Assembly: GCA_031308135.1 (NCBI GenBank)
Contig: JAHLJT010000631.1
Location: forward strand, 151,091,425-151,155,424
From: Acheta domesticus
Taxonomy: Eukaryota; Arthropoda; Insecta; Orthoptera; Gryllidae
Direction: 5' to 3'
Length of the DNA stretch: 64,000 bases
The position numbers and the translations under genes are program-made. The notes below the pieces were generated by a model, which was given only the letters and a program-made list of their open reading frames with translations, was not told the origin of the DNA and ran no database searches. Below are positions 33,843-46,214 of this stretch, piece by piece (the stretch's first letter is position 1; each line of letters opens with the position of its first letter).

Positions 33843-34872
33843 ATACGTCTTTTTGCAGATGATATATGTATAATTTATCGAAATATTAAGAACACAAGTG
33901 ATACAGAAATATTTCAGGCTCATTTAGATAAGCTAGAACCATGGGCTACCACAAATGAAATGAAATTAAAGCCTAATAAGTGAAAGTTTATCAGATTCGC
34001 TTGTTATAGAAAGAAAGACATAAAATATAAAGTAGAATATCAGTATATTCCGTGGGCTAAATGGTGTAAATATTTGCAAGTTCTACTAAATGAGGATCTG
34101 GGATGGGCAGAAGACATAAATTATGTAGTGAAAAAGGCGTGGAAGACATTACACTTTGTGATTAGAGTACTTGGGAAAGGAAACGGAAAATCATGGGAAT
34201 TAGGGTACATATCTTTAGTACTTCCGGAATTGGAATATGGCTCCATATGTCGGAACTCATATCGTTTAGGGAAAATAAAATTTCTCGAAAAAGTACAAAA
34301 CTATGCCGCAAAATTTGTTAGGAGAGGACGTTCTAATTCTGAATTTATATCGCGGGAACCTTTGGTAAAACGCAGAGAGAAATCGCGTCTTTGTGCGTTA
34401 TTCAAATCAATAAGAGGTGATCGCCCGTGGGGTGAAGTGCAGGCAAGACTATCAAAACCAACATACGTCGCGCGGAAGGATTATGGTTTGAAAATTTGGC
34501 AAAGAAAACAGAGAACACATGTAAGTAAATTCTCATTTGTAAACAGAACCACACAAAATTGGAACGAATTACCTTCAGCAGTGCCGGAGACTTTTCCTCA
34601 CAATGTCAAAAATTTTAAAATTAGATTAAATAAATTTTAATTTTTTAGAATATGTAAACACTAAAATAATTTTTTGCATTATTCTTGTTATTTTATATTA
34701 AGATCAGCTTTAGCATGATAGGATTAATACATTAATTTTGTAAAATTGTATTTAGTAATATGTAAATATTATAACGTTGTTTGATGTTTGTTTTGTGAAT
34801 TTGTAGTAATTGCTTAGAAAACGCCACCGGAAGTATTCCTTAAGTAGCAAAATAAATTTTTCAATTCTATTC
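33843..34872 (+). mobile_element. 5'-truncated Jockey/CR1-type LINE
   Basis: The sequence enters a reverse transcriptase at LFADDICIIY (33849-33878), the catalytic Y/F-x-D-D block. In the same frame it runs to TGA at 33981-33983, resumes, and continues to the stop at 34638-34640. C-terminal landmarks are LPELEYGSICRNSYRLGKI, FLEKVQNYAAKFV, and a tail with W, P.Y..R.DYGLKI, FVNRTTQNWNELP and a final LNKF. These fit non-LTR reverse transcriptases of the jockey/CR1 group. About 230 bases of AT-rich 3' sequence follow, ending near AATAAATTTTTCAATTC. Upstream RT domains and endonuclease are missing. The premature stop marks it as dead. Confidence 0.9.
34074..34640 (+). pseudogene. LINE reverse transcriptase C-terminal region
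   Basis: The longest convincing coding remnant in the window: 188 codons downstream of the in-frame TGA at 33981. It covers the region after the RT palm, with the thumb-like LEYGS block, the ERVQ-like LEKVQNYAAKF helix, and the conserved NRT..NWN.LP segment near the C-terminus. The apparent ATG is internal: the frame is open upstream to 33984 and homologous reading continues beyond the stop. It is not a host gene. Confidence 0.88.
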
Positions 34873-35036
34873 TAAAATTACAACAGAAAATTACATTATA
34901 TGCACTACACATGAAACATATACGCGTACCTAAAATATTGTTTCAAGTCGTTCAGTACTTAATCTTTAAGACTAATGAAACGGGTATGTTAAAGTGGACT
35001 AAGGCTATCCACATTAACCCTAAAAGTACAATGAAT

Positions 35037-35038
<2 letters not shown>

Positions 35039-35075
<37 letters not shown>

Positions 35076-35116
35076 TATATAATATATATATATATATTAT
35101 ATATATATAATATAAT
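35039..35116. repeat. Compound (TA)n / AATATA microsatellite
   Basis: TA runs interrupted by single-base slips (TAATATATA). It directly abuts the 3' end of a minus-strand SINE-A. Confidence 0.93.
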
Positions 35117-35117
35117 T

Positions 35118-35317
35118 TAAGGTAGCATCAAAGTCTAGATCATTAGCGACTACTATTGGATTGAACGTTATGGTAAGTATGAAAATGACATAAGGTGATG
35201 ATCGGGGGTGAAAGAACGAAAACGAATATAACTAGCCCAAGGCAGGACTCGAGCCCGTGTTCCTTCGGCCCGATATCGCTACGCCACTACTGCCTTAGCG
35301 ATCTCGGCCACCAGGAA
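35118..35317 (-). mobile_element. SINE-A, minus strand
   Basis: Minus-strand head with A box TGGCCGAGATC (35310-35300) and B box GGCTCGAGTCC (35255-35245). The body reads CTTTCACCCCCGATCATCAC, CATAACGTTCAATCCAATAG and GTCGCTAATGATCTAGA. Collinear with 16735-16948; the 3' end abuts the (TA)n tract. Confidence 0.85.
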
Positions 35318-36904
35318 CAACCGTCACATGTAATTAAAACCACTGAATTGTTTTGTGTGTGGAATCGAGTAAGGCCATTGCACTATTTACGTTTGTATTT
35401 ACTCACTAATGAGCCATTCCACGTCAAATCGCACGAAATCATATTTTTAATTATTTTCTGTTTTTTCTATTTATAATGTAGATCAAATGTGTTAACATGT
35501 GTATTTTTTATGTTATTCTAACTTTATTATTTTTGCAAATATTGCATGTTGAAATCGCTAAAAATGACGCGCATCATTAATATTAAAGTATCACATACTT
35601 GAATACACTAATTAAAGAAACTCTGTTCAAATTTCTTTCAAAACTTAAAGATATGTTTCCTTTTTTTTAAATTTTGCAAAATATTTCAAAATTGTCAATT
35701 TTTTAAAATTAAATTTTGAAAAATTGAAACTTTTTGTAAAATCGATGAGCCAAAACAACTTAAAAAATATAAGCCCATTGGAGTAGGAATGCCAACTTCA
35801 GAAAAAATGAAAGTGAGATCTCAGTAAGTTTAAAAATATAAATGTTTTACGAGCCAGAAACAGACGTATTTTTTGCATTAATGGTCGGCAGTTCCTTTGA
35901 ATTATGCAGTAATTTAAGTACTTCTTGAGGTGCAACTTCATGACTGTATGTGTTTATTCAGTGACGGATTTTAGACTCACATTTTGAAATTCTCTTATCC
36001 CTCACAACTCGCTTCAAATATACTCGCTTACCTTCTGTAGTAAAAGAAAATAGTTTCACTGTAGCTTCAGTTAGTGACAAAGGAGTGAAAGAACACATTT
36101 TAAAGTTCCAGTTATTTGCGTTAAATTTTGATACCTAGACTTTAAATGTCCACTGTGATGATTGTGTGTATCTAAAGAACAAAAAATAAACGAAATATTA
36201 GAAATACTTCTTTATATCCAATTAAATAGTTTCTTCAGCGAGATAATTGCATCTTGACCTCGTTGTAGACTGACTCAAATGGGAAGTCACTTAATAATTC
36301 CTGAAATGTCATCGTGTAGTCTTTTACCATGGGACGTTGCAAAAAATTGCCATTCTCTACAAACTCCAAAATCTTCGTGGGGGCAAATATTTTTAGATTT
36401 TTTTCGTTCTTTGGTTTTTTGCTCTTGAACCATCGAAGAAGTAAATAATTTTAAGACATGAATCACAAATTCACAAGTCTAAAGACTCCTCTAAATCAAG
36501 TTTCGCTAGTAAATCGTAAAACTCCGTTTAGCGTCGTTTAGTGAGATTTTCTCTTTTAAAAATCGTGGTCAGGACAGTGACCGCCACTCATTTTGCATAG
36601 TGTTCACACGCTTACCTGTACACATTCTAGCACTCTTCACTTTACAAGATGCGTATCCTGATTTGTACATTAGGCGTGTGACGGACCTGTCGGACAGTGC
36701 AACTGATGCCGCACCGTAGCGACATCAGTTGATTCCCTGAGCCGCCTCTCCCGATGTGTGTATCTAAAGTATGATACCCATACGCACTTGAAATATGTAA
36801 CTGTCACTAAGAGTTAAAAAATCCGAAATGGTAACTCGTTACCTAAATAAAGATAGAGGAAACAATACAACGCTCGTTGCCACCCCCGATTGGTGAGCAA
36901 AGGA
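35318..36904. other. AT-rich DNA, nothing recognised
   Basis: No supported feature. A GC-moderate stretch near 36650-36750 contains no domain. Confidence 0.4.
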
Positions 36905-36916
36905 TTTGTCTCCCAC

Positions 36917-36974
<58 letters not shown>

Positions 36975-37022
36975 CCTTTATTGACATGGCGAGGCTCGGG
37001 CCATCAAGCCCGCTTTTCCGCC
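36905..37022 (-). mobile_element. SINE-D 3' tail with (ATT)n, minus strand
   Basis: On the minus strand GCGGAAAAGCGGGCTTGATG, GCCCGAGCCTCGCCATG and AATAAAGGCATT match the 3' ends of SINE-D at 54470-54515 and 56400-56455. A pure (ATT)n tail then runs 36973-36909. The 5' part is missing. The same 3' module could belong to the partner LINE rather than to the SINE. Confidence 0.75.
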
Positions 37023-37404
37023 TAACCACATATCAAAAGTTTACAAATTAGTTAAAACAATATAATCTACAAAATTAAAAGTAGGATAATTTATGAGTGG
37101 TAAGTAGTTAGTTGAAAAGAAGTATCATTTAAAGCAACTTATAAAAAAATATCAAAAGTTTATCAAGAAATATCAAGGGACTCAAAGACACACCGAAAAA
37201 TTAGCAATAACCCTAAAAAGGCGACAAGTGCAAATATACCCCCGTGGTGGCAGCTTTAAACAAGCAAGTATGCGAACTGTCACATTTTTTTCTGACAATA
37301 AACAGTTTGAGAAATTTTCATCACCTTTATAGTCGTGGGTTTCTTCATGAAATAACTCGTCTATCCGCGTCGGAAGGAGTTCCAACGAGAAGGTTCAAGT
37401 CCGC
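37023..37404. other. AT-rich DNA, nothing recognised
   Basis: No supported feature. Confidence 0.4.
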
Positions 37405-37530
37405 AAAGGTGGGGGCAATCGATCGCTGCTTGGGAGGCGGCCGGGGGCGGGAGCTTCATAAGCGCGTCCGCCGATGGGGGCGGGGCAGGCGGAAGTGACG
37501 CACGCACCGCGGTGGGGAAAGGTGCCAACG
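37405..37530. other. CpG-rich GC island 12
   Basis: Short G-rich island with GGAGGCGGCCGGGGGCGGGA and GGGGGCGGGGCAGGCGG. G-rich on the plus strand. Confidence 0.45.
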
Positions 37531-37889
37531 AGGTCAGCTTAGGAATGGGCGTGGCACGGGCTGTGGGGGAGTGCGATCAGAGCTGGGACGCCGTCCATTA
37601 AGAGGAAAGTAATGATAAGATGCTTGACAATGAGTATGACCGTCAAGCAGAAAAAATAGTGCAAGCGAGAGAGAATACCCAATGACTTGAGACTTGTTTC
37701 CGAGGGATTTATTGATCTATTTTTCTTGATTAAATGAACGCTTGTATTCGGTCGAATAAAGTCTATATTGCTGATCAATGAATTAAATACTACAGTGTTT
37801 TCCGCATAAGCTTATTTTGAAATCCTCATTACTCTAAGCAGTGTACTGTATTCAGCAGCGTGATGATGTGGGGGCAATGGGGCCGGCTG

Positions 37890-38060
37890 TATCGAAAGCG
37901 CTCCAGACGGATGTGGAAGCGTTGCAAAAGCGCGCGCCGCCGCGGCGCGGGCGCCGGAAGGAAGCCTCCGACGCGCTCCCCTCCGCTAACACCTCCGCAA
38001 ACATCGGCGTCGCGCGCAGCGCCTTTGGTTCTCTGGCAAGAGAAGTGAGCCGCAACATTC
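37890..38060. other. CpG-rich GC island 13
   Basis: GCGCGCGCCGCCGCGGCGCG near 37931 and other CpG-dense sequence. Overlapping frames are compositional. SINE-B starts just downstream. Confidence 0.5.
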
Positions 38061-38084
38061 CAATATCAGAAAGCGGGAGAGGCA

Positions 38085-38570
38085 GAAGTGATGTCGCTGC
38101 AGTGCCTCTGAACGTGACCCGACGGTGGCAGACGTTTCGACATTAGCTAGATAGCTAGGGCGAGTTCACTCGCTGGAGGACAATTCTAGCAGCCGTCTGC
38201 TCTGATCCGCAGTCTTCCGTGGTTTCTGCGACCAACAGCCGGCGAATGCCGGAGCAGTTCCATTACAAAACGGACCACTGACCGAACACGATTTTTCCTT
38301 CCCCTTCCTTGTCCTATTCTCATCTCTTACTTACACGTTACACTTATATGCTCTACACTACAACACCTGCTGGGTGACCGGTTGGAATCTTAGAGCTTGT
38401 TCCGTCTGGGGCGGCGACCCGCTGGTTGGAGATATAGGAAAAGCTGGCTAACCGACGTTAAGTCGGCGCCGGATCTCACCATCTATTGGGAGATCATCGC
38501 TACCTCCGTAGGAATAAGCATGCACCACACTAACGGGAATGCAGACTTTAGCTATTGACGCGCCCTTTCA
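38085..38570 (+). mobile_element. SINE-B, plus strand
   Basis: The family body starts within the head (GATGTCGCTGCAGTGCCTCT). The B box is lost (GTGACCCGACGGTGGCAG). It then runs GGACAATTCTAGCAGCCGTC, TTCCTTGTCCTATTCTCATC, TATGCTCTACACTACAACAC, GTCGGCGCCGGATCTCACC, ending near TTAGCTATTGACGCG. It has the full set of internal blocks and shows the family is about 480 bases. Confidence 0.85.
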
Positions 38571-38609
38571 GTGTGACCTTTCCCGATCCACGACTGCTGC
38601 TAATAACCA

Positions 38610-39050
38610 CTCAATGCACCTCCACTCTCCACTCGCCTTTCCTGCGGGTGTTGCTACCTGCTTTGCGCCGCCATGTCTTCTGCTGCCTGCCCTTGCGTCC
38701 GTCGCGGCGGTTGACAGCTGGCGCCTCGCGCGTCACGTTGCGCCGCATCGCGTCGGCGGCGGCGTCAATCGATGCCGCACCCAAGAATATTAACGGAGAC
38801 AATAACTCCGCCGGTTTTATTCGTCTGCTGGGAGGGGCGCAGGCGAGCGGGGGTGGCGTGGTGTGTGTTGGGAGGGCGAGGTCGCGCGGACTATTTATTA
38901 GTGGCCGGTCGATGAGGGAGTTGCAGTGCAGGTCACGTGCGCAATACGCGGATTAAACGAACAGCGGGATGCGCGCGGAGCAGGGGGCGGGGCCACTCTG
39001 GCGCACGTGTTCCTCGGGCGAACGCCCAGGTGCTGCTGCTGCTGCTAACA
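38610..39050. other. CpG-rich GC island 14
   Basis: A long island with GTCGGCGGCGGCGTC near 38750, G-rich GGGAGGGGCGCAGGCGAGCG near 38830, and a (GCT)n run at 39032-39045. A 133-codon frame has no domain. Confidence 0.5.
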
Positions 39051-41160
39051 TGTATTGCGTAATATTGTTCCGTTGTTGATGAAACCTGCCAATGGTGGGC
39101 AAAGGTTTTAATCGTCTCTTCGTTGCCGCATTGACAATATATGCAATGCGTTCAATAATTTAGATACGCTACTTTTAGGGGATCACTCATGATCTGCAAA
39201 TAGCTGGGAGTGCGAGCTGACCGAAATAAAAAGCTTTCTATCTCAAATAGTCATACCTGTCAAAAACTGTGTTTTTACAGAGTCATGCAAAAATCACTGA
39301 AACAGGTAACCATGCAAAATTAAAAAGAGTACCTCCTTTTCTAAAATAGTCAAAAAGTAAAGTGAGGGAAGAAAATGAGATACAAACAATCCCAAAAATG
39401 TATTTGAAGATTTCTATGACAATATCTATTGACACTGAGTAACTAGTATGGAGAAGCTAGCAAATGTAAGCAATGGACTGGTTTAAGGGAGATGCCCTAT
39501 CGTAGCTACCATCTCGCCCACTTACCAACAACAGCTTCTCCATATGTTAGTGGAGAACTACACGCTGTAGATTTTTGAAATAGAGCTTACAATATTCCAG
39601 GGAAATTGCTATCATTCGGGGTAATTTAGAAGACATCACTTGATTTAAGAAGTATATAATTATCCTGAAAAGTTATGAAATTGAGAATTAATTAGTTAAT
39701 CAAATTCTCTTGTGGATAGTAATTTAAAGGCCTTGAGAAAACACAGTAGGTATTTTGGAATAGAAAATGTTTGTGAATGAATGACAGTTACATCGGTATT
39801 ACCAAAGGAAAATTACGGTACGATATATTGAATTCAATAGGCGTGATGAATTTGAAACAGAAGACAACAATACTGAACATATGGTGCAGACGCTCCATTG
39901 GACTATGAGCGCACACACGTTACACTGCATCTCGTCAGCAGGCGAGAAAGTATGGGTCAGTCATCGCGGACCCGCGACGTCATCCGTGCGGCGGAGCGCC
40001 GAGAGAGAGACTGCTGCACGTATATCAGGATACATACGCTACACATTGACATGTCTTAGAACAACCACATGACGTGATAATAAAGCATTGGCGCACGTAT
40101 TCACTGTTTATGAAATGCAGACATAATCATAAAACGTTGCACTACACATGTGAAAGTAGTTGCAACACAGTTACTGGCGCAATTAATTGGCAACAGAACA
40201 GTAGCATATGTACACTGCGTTGCAGAAGAAAAGAAATACTCTACAAACGCACCTTATGAGTCAGTGGTGAATTAAGAAACATTGTTTGTAAGTGAGCAAT
40301 AATTGAAAGACATTATCCAACGCACTTTAGGAAGTTGCCACAGTAATTTGTAACTAGTTCAATTTCTCATAGAGCGTACTGAATGGATTAAGAACAGCAT
40401 TTAACAGATCTTGCACATTTGCACTAAATATTGTAGTAAAGATAATGGAAAAAGAAGAGAGATACGGTAGAGTGCGAGCCACTGAGACATAGGAGCGCCT
40501 CGTACTAAAGTCAAAGCTCGACTTAATTTGGTTCGTCGCGTCGTGGTCAAGGTAATGGGCGTTTGCGACAGAATCACACTCAGCCAATGCGAATTGAATT
40601 GAGTGCTTTTCAGTTAAAAGATTTTGGCTGTGCTTACATTATGATTTAAACAAGTTATATAATTATACAGCAAATTGACAATTTGAACTTTTGAAAAGTG
40701 TTATTAGGCCAAGAAATCTGTTTAATTGCATTTATTCCCAGAAGCGCTCCGCCGCTGAGAATTCCCGAACTGGCTGCAGCCTTCAGCGATTACGCAAATT
40801 GATGTGATCGAGGCGTACAATACAATTGAAGTACAATATAATGCATTTAGAATTATCCTTGTACGATACATAATTACTGTTTTACTTACTATTAAGCATA
40901 CTCTGATACGCTAGACCTGCATATTAGAGTGTGCATAATATATGTTTATAAATAGTACATTAGATTTGAGCTCGTTCCTACATAGGACAACGAACCGTAT
41001 TAATTGTAGATATATAATCTTAGAAAAAGAGATTTAATTACAGTAAGAATTATCCGAAAACAAAGTAATAATATTAATAAGAATAATTGGAGGTGTAGAT
41101 GGTACGAATAATTATATATTTTGACCATATAGGATCAATCAATATTGACTTCTGGAATTA
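39051..41160. other. AT-rich DNA, nothing recognised
   Basis: A small inverted pair (AGTATGGAGAAGCTAG at 39446; CAGCTTCTCCATAT at 39531) is the only structure noticed. Confidence 0.4.
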
Positions 41161-41226
41161 AAACTTTAAAAACATTTATTTATGGCTCAACGTTTCGCAC
41201 GTTTAGTACGTGCCTTCTCAAGAGCA
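41160..41226 (-). mobile_element. Penelope-like terminus fragment
   Basis: Minus strand: CTTGAGAAG, a stem GCACG / CGTGC around TACTAAA, then CGAAACGTTGAGCC and ATAAATAAATG. It has the same layout as the 12.2 kb foldback (CTGAAGA, stem, GAAACGTT, ATAAATAAAA), with differences in the core. Element body not found. Confidence 0.55.
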
Positions 41227-44200
41227 ATTATGGCAACCTCCAATTATATATCAGGATCAACAGAAAGAATTTACACCAATTTCAATATTAATAAGAATAA
41301 TAAGGCTCCAGGACACGTCGGCATATCCAGCCTATTTTACAAGAGACTAACCCAAATTTAGTCGAAGGAAATAGATCTATTGAAATTTTAACACGGTTCT
41401 TAAGATTGGTTTTATATTTAGTTAAGATTTAGTCACATTAAGCTGGTTCTCTCTCTCTCTCTCTCTCTTTAGAATTAAAAAGAAAGTTTAAAACCTTAAA
41501 AACCAGCTATGGTATGTAACAGTTGTACAATGTAAATTTAAAATAAAAATTGTTACAATAATAAATTCCCGAAACCATCAATAAACGCTACATCTTGTTT
41601 TTTCGAAGAAATTATAACGACAATCATTTCGTACCGAGGTACTGTTTAGCAGCGATATCGCCTCACCTTCGGCTTTAAGCGCACGTGAACAAATCAAGCG
41701 AAACATTACAAAACTGTCTTTTCCATATAGTTGTATGCGGAGAGCGAATGGATTGAGTGCAAGAAAATGGGGGTGATTATCATATTCGAAGTTCTTGTAG
41801 ACAATTACATATCTCGAGAACGAAAGCTTATAGCACTTATCCGATTGCGGAATTTTCTATTGAATTTAAAGGCCATTCAGAGGAGACAATAAAAAATTGC
41901 AACGTGGCTTCCAGCTCAATTTGAAATATAAAATCACACAAAATATTACACCTAGACCAATGACAAGGAAATACACCTTAAAACCTACAAAAGCAAACAT
42001 TAAAACTAAACTAACACAATAAAACGCCAGGATCAGGCAATGCCAAGTATCACATGTCGGCATACCGTAGTCAATTGGCGACCGACATATTTTTATCAAA
42101 ATAATAACAATGTGGTTTCAAAATTTAGTAATCAAGAGAATAATATACAAATAAATCCGATAAAAAGTCTTCAGTATTTTTAATTATGCAAATATATGTG
42201 GTTTTTGAAACATTCTTCGACCAAAATCATTGAATAATGGATTTCTTCTGACCTTTGACGCATCAATGACGATCTTACAGATAACAATGAGATAATGGTA
42301 GCGATATCTGTTAAAGATAATGTGAACGAAAATAACTCATGAGCAATTTGAGAGCACAAAGTTCAACTTTGCATACAATAAACAAAGAAAAGAGACTCCA
42401 GGAGTTATAACCATTTGGCGACACCGAACACGGAAGCGTTTACGATTTTCCAGCAACAGTTTTATAAACAGTTCCGAAATATGCGCTATAATGGCCAGTG
42501 AGAGTCTGTTAATTGTCTGGGTTGAACATTTCAAACTAGCAATTTCGACAGAAGTTAGTTCCTAAATGTTAGTATAATTGTTGCTAAAATCCTAAATATT
42601 CACTGGTATATTGACAGCAATACTCGACCGAAAACATCTGCTCACAAATATTTTTCGTCATGCCTTATGCGCAGTAAAAGTCTCTCCGTCTGCAGTGAGA
42701 GATGACGGTATTTCCGCCTCATAGGTAAACAAACTGGACCCGCCCTCGCGACTGCGTATTTCCTGCCCGGTGGGATTTTGCGCCAATCTCACACTCTAAG
42801 GTTATGACTGACAGCGATTGGTCCACGCCCCTCACCCAGGATCGAAAGGGGGTCCACGTTTGCACAGTTTGGAAGATAGAATTTCATACGATTTTTTTAT
42901 CTTTGGCCAAGAGTACATACCGTCTGGACTATTTACACTCTCAAGAAATTGCTCAGACATTCACTTCTTCATTGCTCTCTTTCTGTTTCCCACTCACTCC
43001 CCTCCTCCCCATTTTACTGTTCCGAAAATTGCAACCATAGTTAAATATGTTCAAATAATATTTCACTAAAATCATTGTGTTACCTTTTCTACAAATTCAT
43101 CACCATAAGACATTGTAACGTCTGTTTCAATGTCTCGGTCATCAGCTGACGCTCCCTGCGCTATGTCATCTGATTTCTGGCTCCTTAAGTAGCCTTAACC
43201 CTGGTCCCTACTTATTATCAACATGTGTCTTGTAAATCAATTGCGTTCGAATTCTTTCTTTTAGGGGAAATCATTTCTTCATAAAAATACATGAAATCAA
43301 ATTTTCAACAAATTATGAGTTTTTCCGTCAGATGAACCATTTACTTTAATAGTAAATGTGCAATTGAAGTGAATCGAATTATCCGCGGTATTTTCGCTTG
43401 AAAACTTGTTGAAAATTGTGTTCCAGTCTCGAGATTCTTGGTGACTAAAGATCGAGAACTCTCTTTGGACTTAAAAAATTGCCAGCGGTGCGTGTGAAGT
43501 AGAACGTACATTACTCATACCATAAAAAGAATAAACATTATAACTCATGGAAATATTCGCTATTGGCTTCGTAATTATTGTTCGGTGTCTAGTAGTTCAT
43601 CAATTCATGACTGTAGTGAATCAATAAGATATCAATATGATGCGGGAACTATTAATGGAGTCGAATTTTAGTGAAAGAAGACCATACTGTTACCTTTTTT
43701 TGCAGCTTTTCAGATACGGTAATTTTCAATTTAAAACAAGAGTTTTAGATTTACAAAGTTCAAAATATTTACGAGCCCGGCTTTTTTTATCACAAAATCT
43801 AAAAATACTAACTTTCAACCAAACTGTATTTGAGAAGGAGCTGAGTAAAAACAAAACATCTGCAATCAATAGATTGTTGTTTATTTCGATTCCAAATTTT
43901 AATGCGCAATGATAAGTTTTATTATTTTCAAGACAATTAAAGTACTCAATATGAGCTATAATTGTTTACAAAATACTTTTCCATTATATCGTCTTAACGC
44001 AATCAGTCAGAGAAACGAAAACCCACTTTAATCTCCAGAGCTCTTGAAGCATTTAACAGTCCGCCGTTCGTTAAGAACGATCGAAAAAAAAATTGACGGC
44101 GTAACGGTGTATGACCACATTTATTCCAAGACATACTATATCTTGTGTATATTTTTTTCGTAAGATGCTGGGACTAAGATAAGTATTGAACGAAACATGA

Positions 44201-44559
44201 CCGTTAACAGAAATAACATATTTGCTTTGTTATAAATTTCGACCACTGTTTAAAACCTTCACCCGCGTCTGTCATTTGCTCTTTAGCAACTTAATGACTA
44301 TAATAATTATTTTCAAAATAAATTTGTTTAGTCGTTAAGGAGAAACATTACTAGTCACTATAATAATGTTCACAAGGTTTGCCATAATTGATGCCATTAA
44401 AACATTTAAATCAATCAGTGTAACGTAGCGAAGTCACCGAGACATGTTAGAAGAGTCGCGTGTTATCCATTTTCCACATGCTGAAAGTGAAGCGCAGACG
44501 AAATTTCACGAGTGCGGGAAACCTGCACCCCAAGAGGGAATAACGTGTCTCCAGAAGAG
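41227..44559. other. Long AT-rich interval, only a (CT)n tract seen
   Basis: A (CT)n microsatellite lies at 41449-41468. Otherwise no frame with a recognisable domain, no GC island and no repeat I could pair inside the window. Confidence 0.4.
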
Positions 44560-44735
44560 CATTCCCGTGAATTGCGCGGACGCGCGTCAGCGGAAGCGCG
44601 CATTTTCAGCTGCTCTCCTCAGAGCCCCACTCCATCCCTTCCCCTCCGCACACTCTGCATCCCTCCCCCCACCGCCCCACATTGCAGCGCCAGCGACGCG
44701 TGACTCCTCCCACCTGCCAGCATCGCGCCCCTCAA
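44560..44735. other. GC island 15
   Basis: CpG-rich at first (GCGCGGACGCGCGTCAGCGG), then C-rich CCCTCCCCCCACCGCCCCAC. No exon supported. Confidence 0.45.
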
Positions 44736-45219
44736 GTTTTATTTTTGTTTATTGAATTGCTGATTAAAAGAAGCATTATAGTATGCAAATGTTTTTCGTT
44801 GCTTACTACCAACTTACTGTACTGCGTGGTTCAGGCAAGCGAAGAGACATCTAAAATATTTTTTTCGGCGATTTTGGGAATTTTTTTCGTGAATACGTGA
44901 TGAAATAATTTAAAATTCGAATACGGCTAATTGAATGTAAGCCGAGGATGAATGCATTTAAAGTGGGAAAAATTGAAATTGGAGGGAAGAAAATGTATGT
45001 TATTGGCTTTGGGTCCCATATTTTCTTTTTTGTGGAGCAGATCGTTAGTAACGAACTGAGGGGCGTTGGTGATCGTCTCCTATATTATTTCAGTAGTGTA
45101 CCTTTGTGGCTCTCACACGCAAGCAAACTTCATAAATGATGTCTCCAAAGTAATAGAATTTCACAGAGACGTGACTAATTGCACTTTGACTTTAAAAATA
45201 TGAAGCATAGGTTTAAAAA

Positions 45220-45410
45220 ACGCATCTAAATATTCATCTAAAATGCAACCAGCAAGGATCTCTGGATTTTTTAATTTATCGTTAAATAACTCGTAAACAA
45301 AGCGTTCTAGAGCCTTAAAAACTAAGATGTCTTGACCATTCTATTATATTTTTCCTGGTTCGACGCTTCTCGATTCTACCCCTCCTGTTCAGAGCCTGGC
45401 GAAACTGCAA
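45220..45410 (+). repeat. Diverged dispersed repeat R4, copy 2
   Basis: Pairs with 4600-4860 through TATCGTTAAATAACTCGTAA, GCGTTCTAGAGCCTTAAAAA, TTCTATTATATTTTTCCTGG and CTCCTGTTCAGAG. Function unknown. Confidence 0.55.
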
Positions 45411-45571
45411 CTGAATGTGAAATTACTAATTTCTTGATATTCTATGCGATTGAATTACACCAGTGTGTTTTGTGTACAAGGGTGTATTTTATTGTTCTCA
45501 ATTACAAGGTGACTTATAGAACAAGTAACGGAGGGTAAGAGGGCTTTGAAGAAAAATCTATATTACAGGCT

Positions 45572-45650
45572 TAATATGGAAATGGAAAAATAAGATAAAG
45601 GGTGAGGAGTAGCATGCGAGAGTTCTCCCACGTGCACGCTAGTCAGTCTA
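45572..45650 (+). repeat. Diverged dispersed repeat R3, copy 2
   Basis: Pairs with 3275-3352 (TAATATG, AGGGTGA, GAGAGTT, CACG, ACGCTAG blocks). Here R3 lies downstream of R4; at 3-5 kb R3 lies upstream of R4. Confidence 0.45.
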
Positions 45651-45899
45651 AAGTTCTGATTTTTGTCATCATGTAAGCTGCCGAAGTTATTTTTAGCTGC
45701 GTTCATCCAGATGCGGGTCGCGTTTAAATGGAGGGGATTAAAAAGGTTTTGTAAATTTTATTGGTGTGTTAAAAGGTAGTGCGGGATTTCTGTTGTTGGT
45801 ACGTTTAGAAGTAATTTTATTTCTGCCTGATTAACTTTGATTTGTGTGTGTTTTTTTTATATTCAATTGTGTGTATGTGGAGTGCAAGGTATTTAATTC

Positions 45900-46140
45900 T
45901 CTATTCCTGCGTTCAGCTCCCCGGATCACCGCTGCCTTCTGCCGCCCACCCCTTGCAATTACTTTGTGCTTCTCACTGGCCTGCTCATTCCCTACTGCCT
46001 TCAAGGCTCAACCTACCTTTCCTTTCCACTTGCAATTATTGCCAACTTTCTTTGACCTCATCAGCGAGCCTCCAGAGCGTTCCTATCCTCCTTTCCCTTC
46101 CCTCCACCCCTCCAGTCCAGCCTCGCCCTCCAGGTTATTA
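45900..46140. repeat. CT-rich low-complexity segment
   Basis: Pyrimidine-rich text gives Ser/Pro/Leu-rich frames in two registers. No coding signature. Confidence 0.55.
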
Positions 46141-46214
46141 AGAAGAATCAAGTTGAAGACGTGCTACACCATCCCAATTAGCCCTAAGCGCAAGCGTAAC
46201 ACATAAAAGGCAAG

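Noticed and set aside
36814..37029. Poly-leucine 'membrane' protein on the minus strand
   Set aside because: Translation of the (AAT)n tail of a retroposed element.
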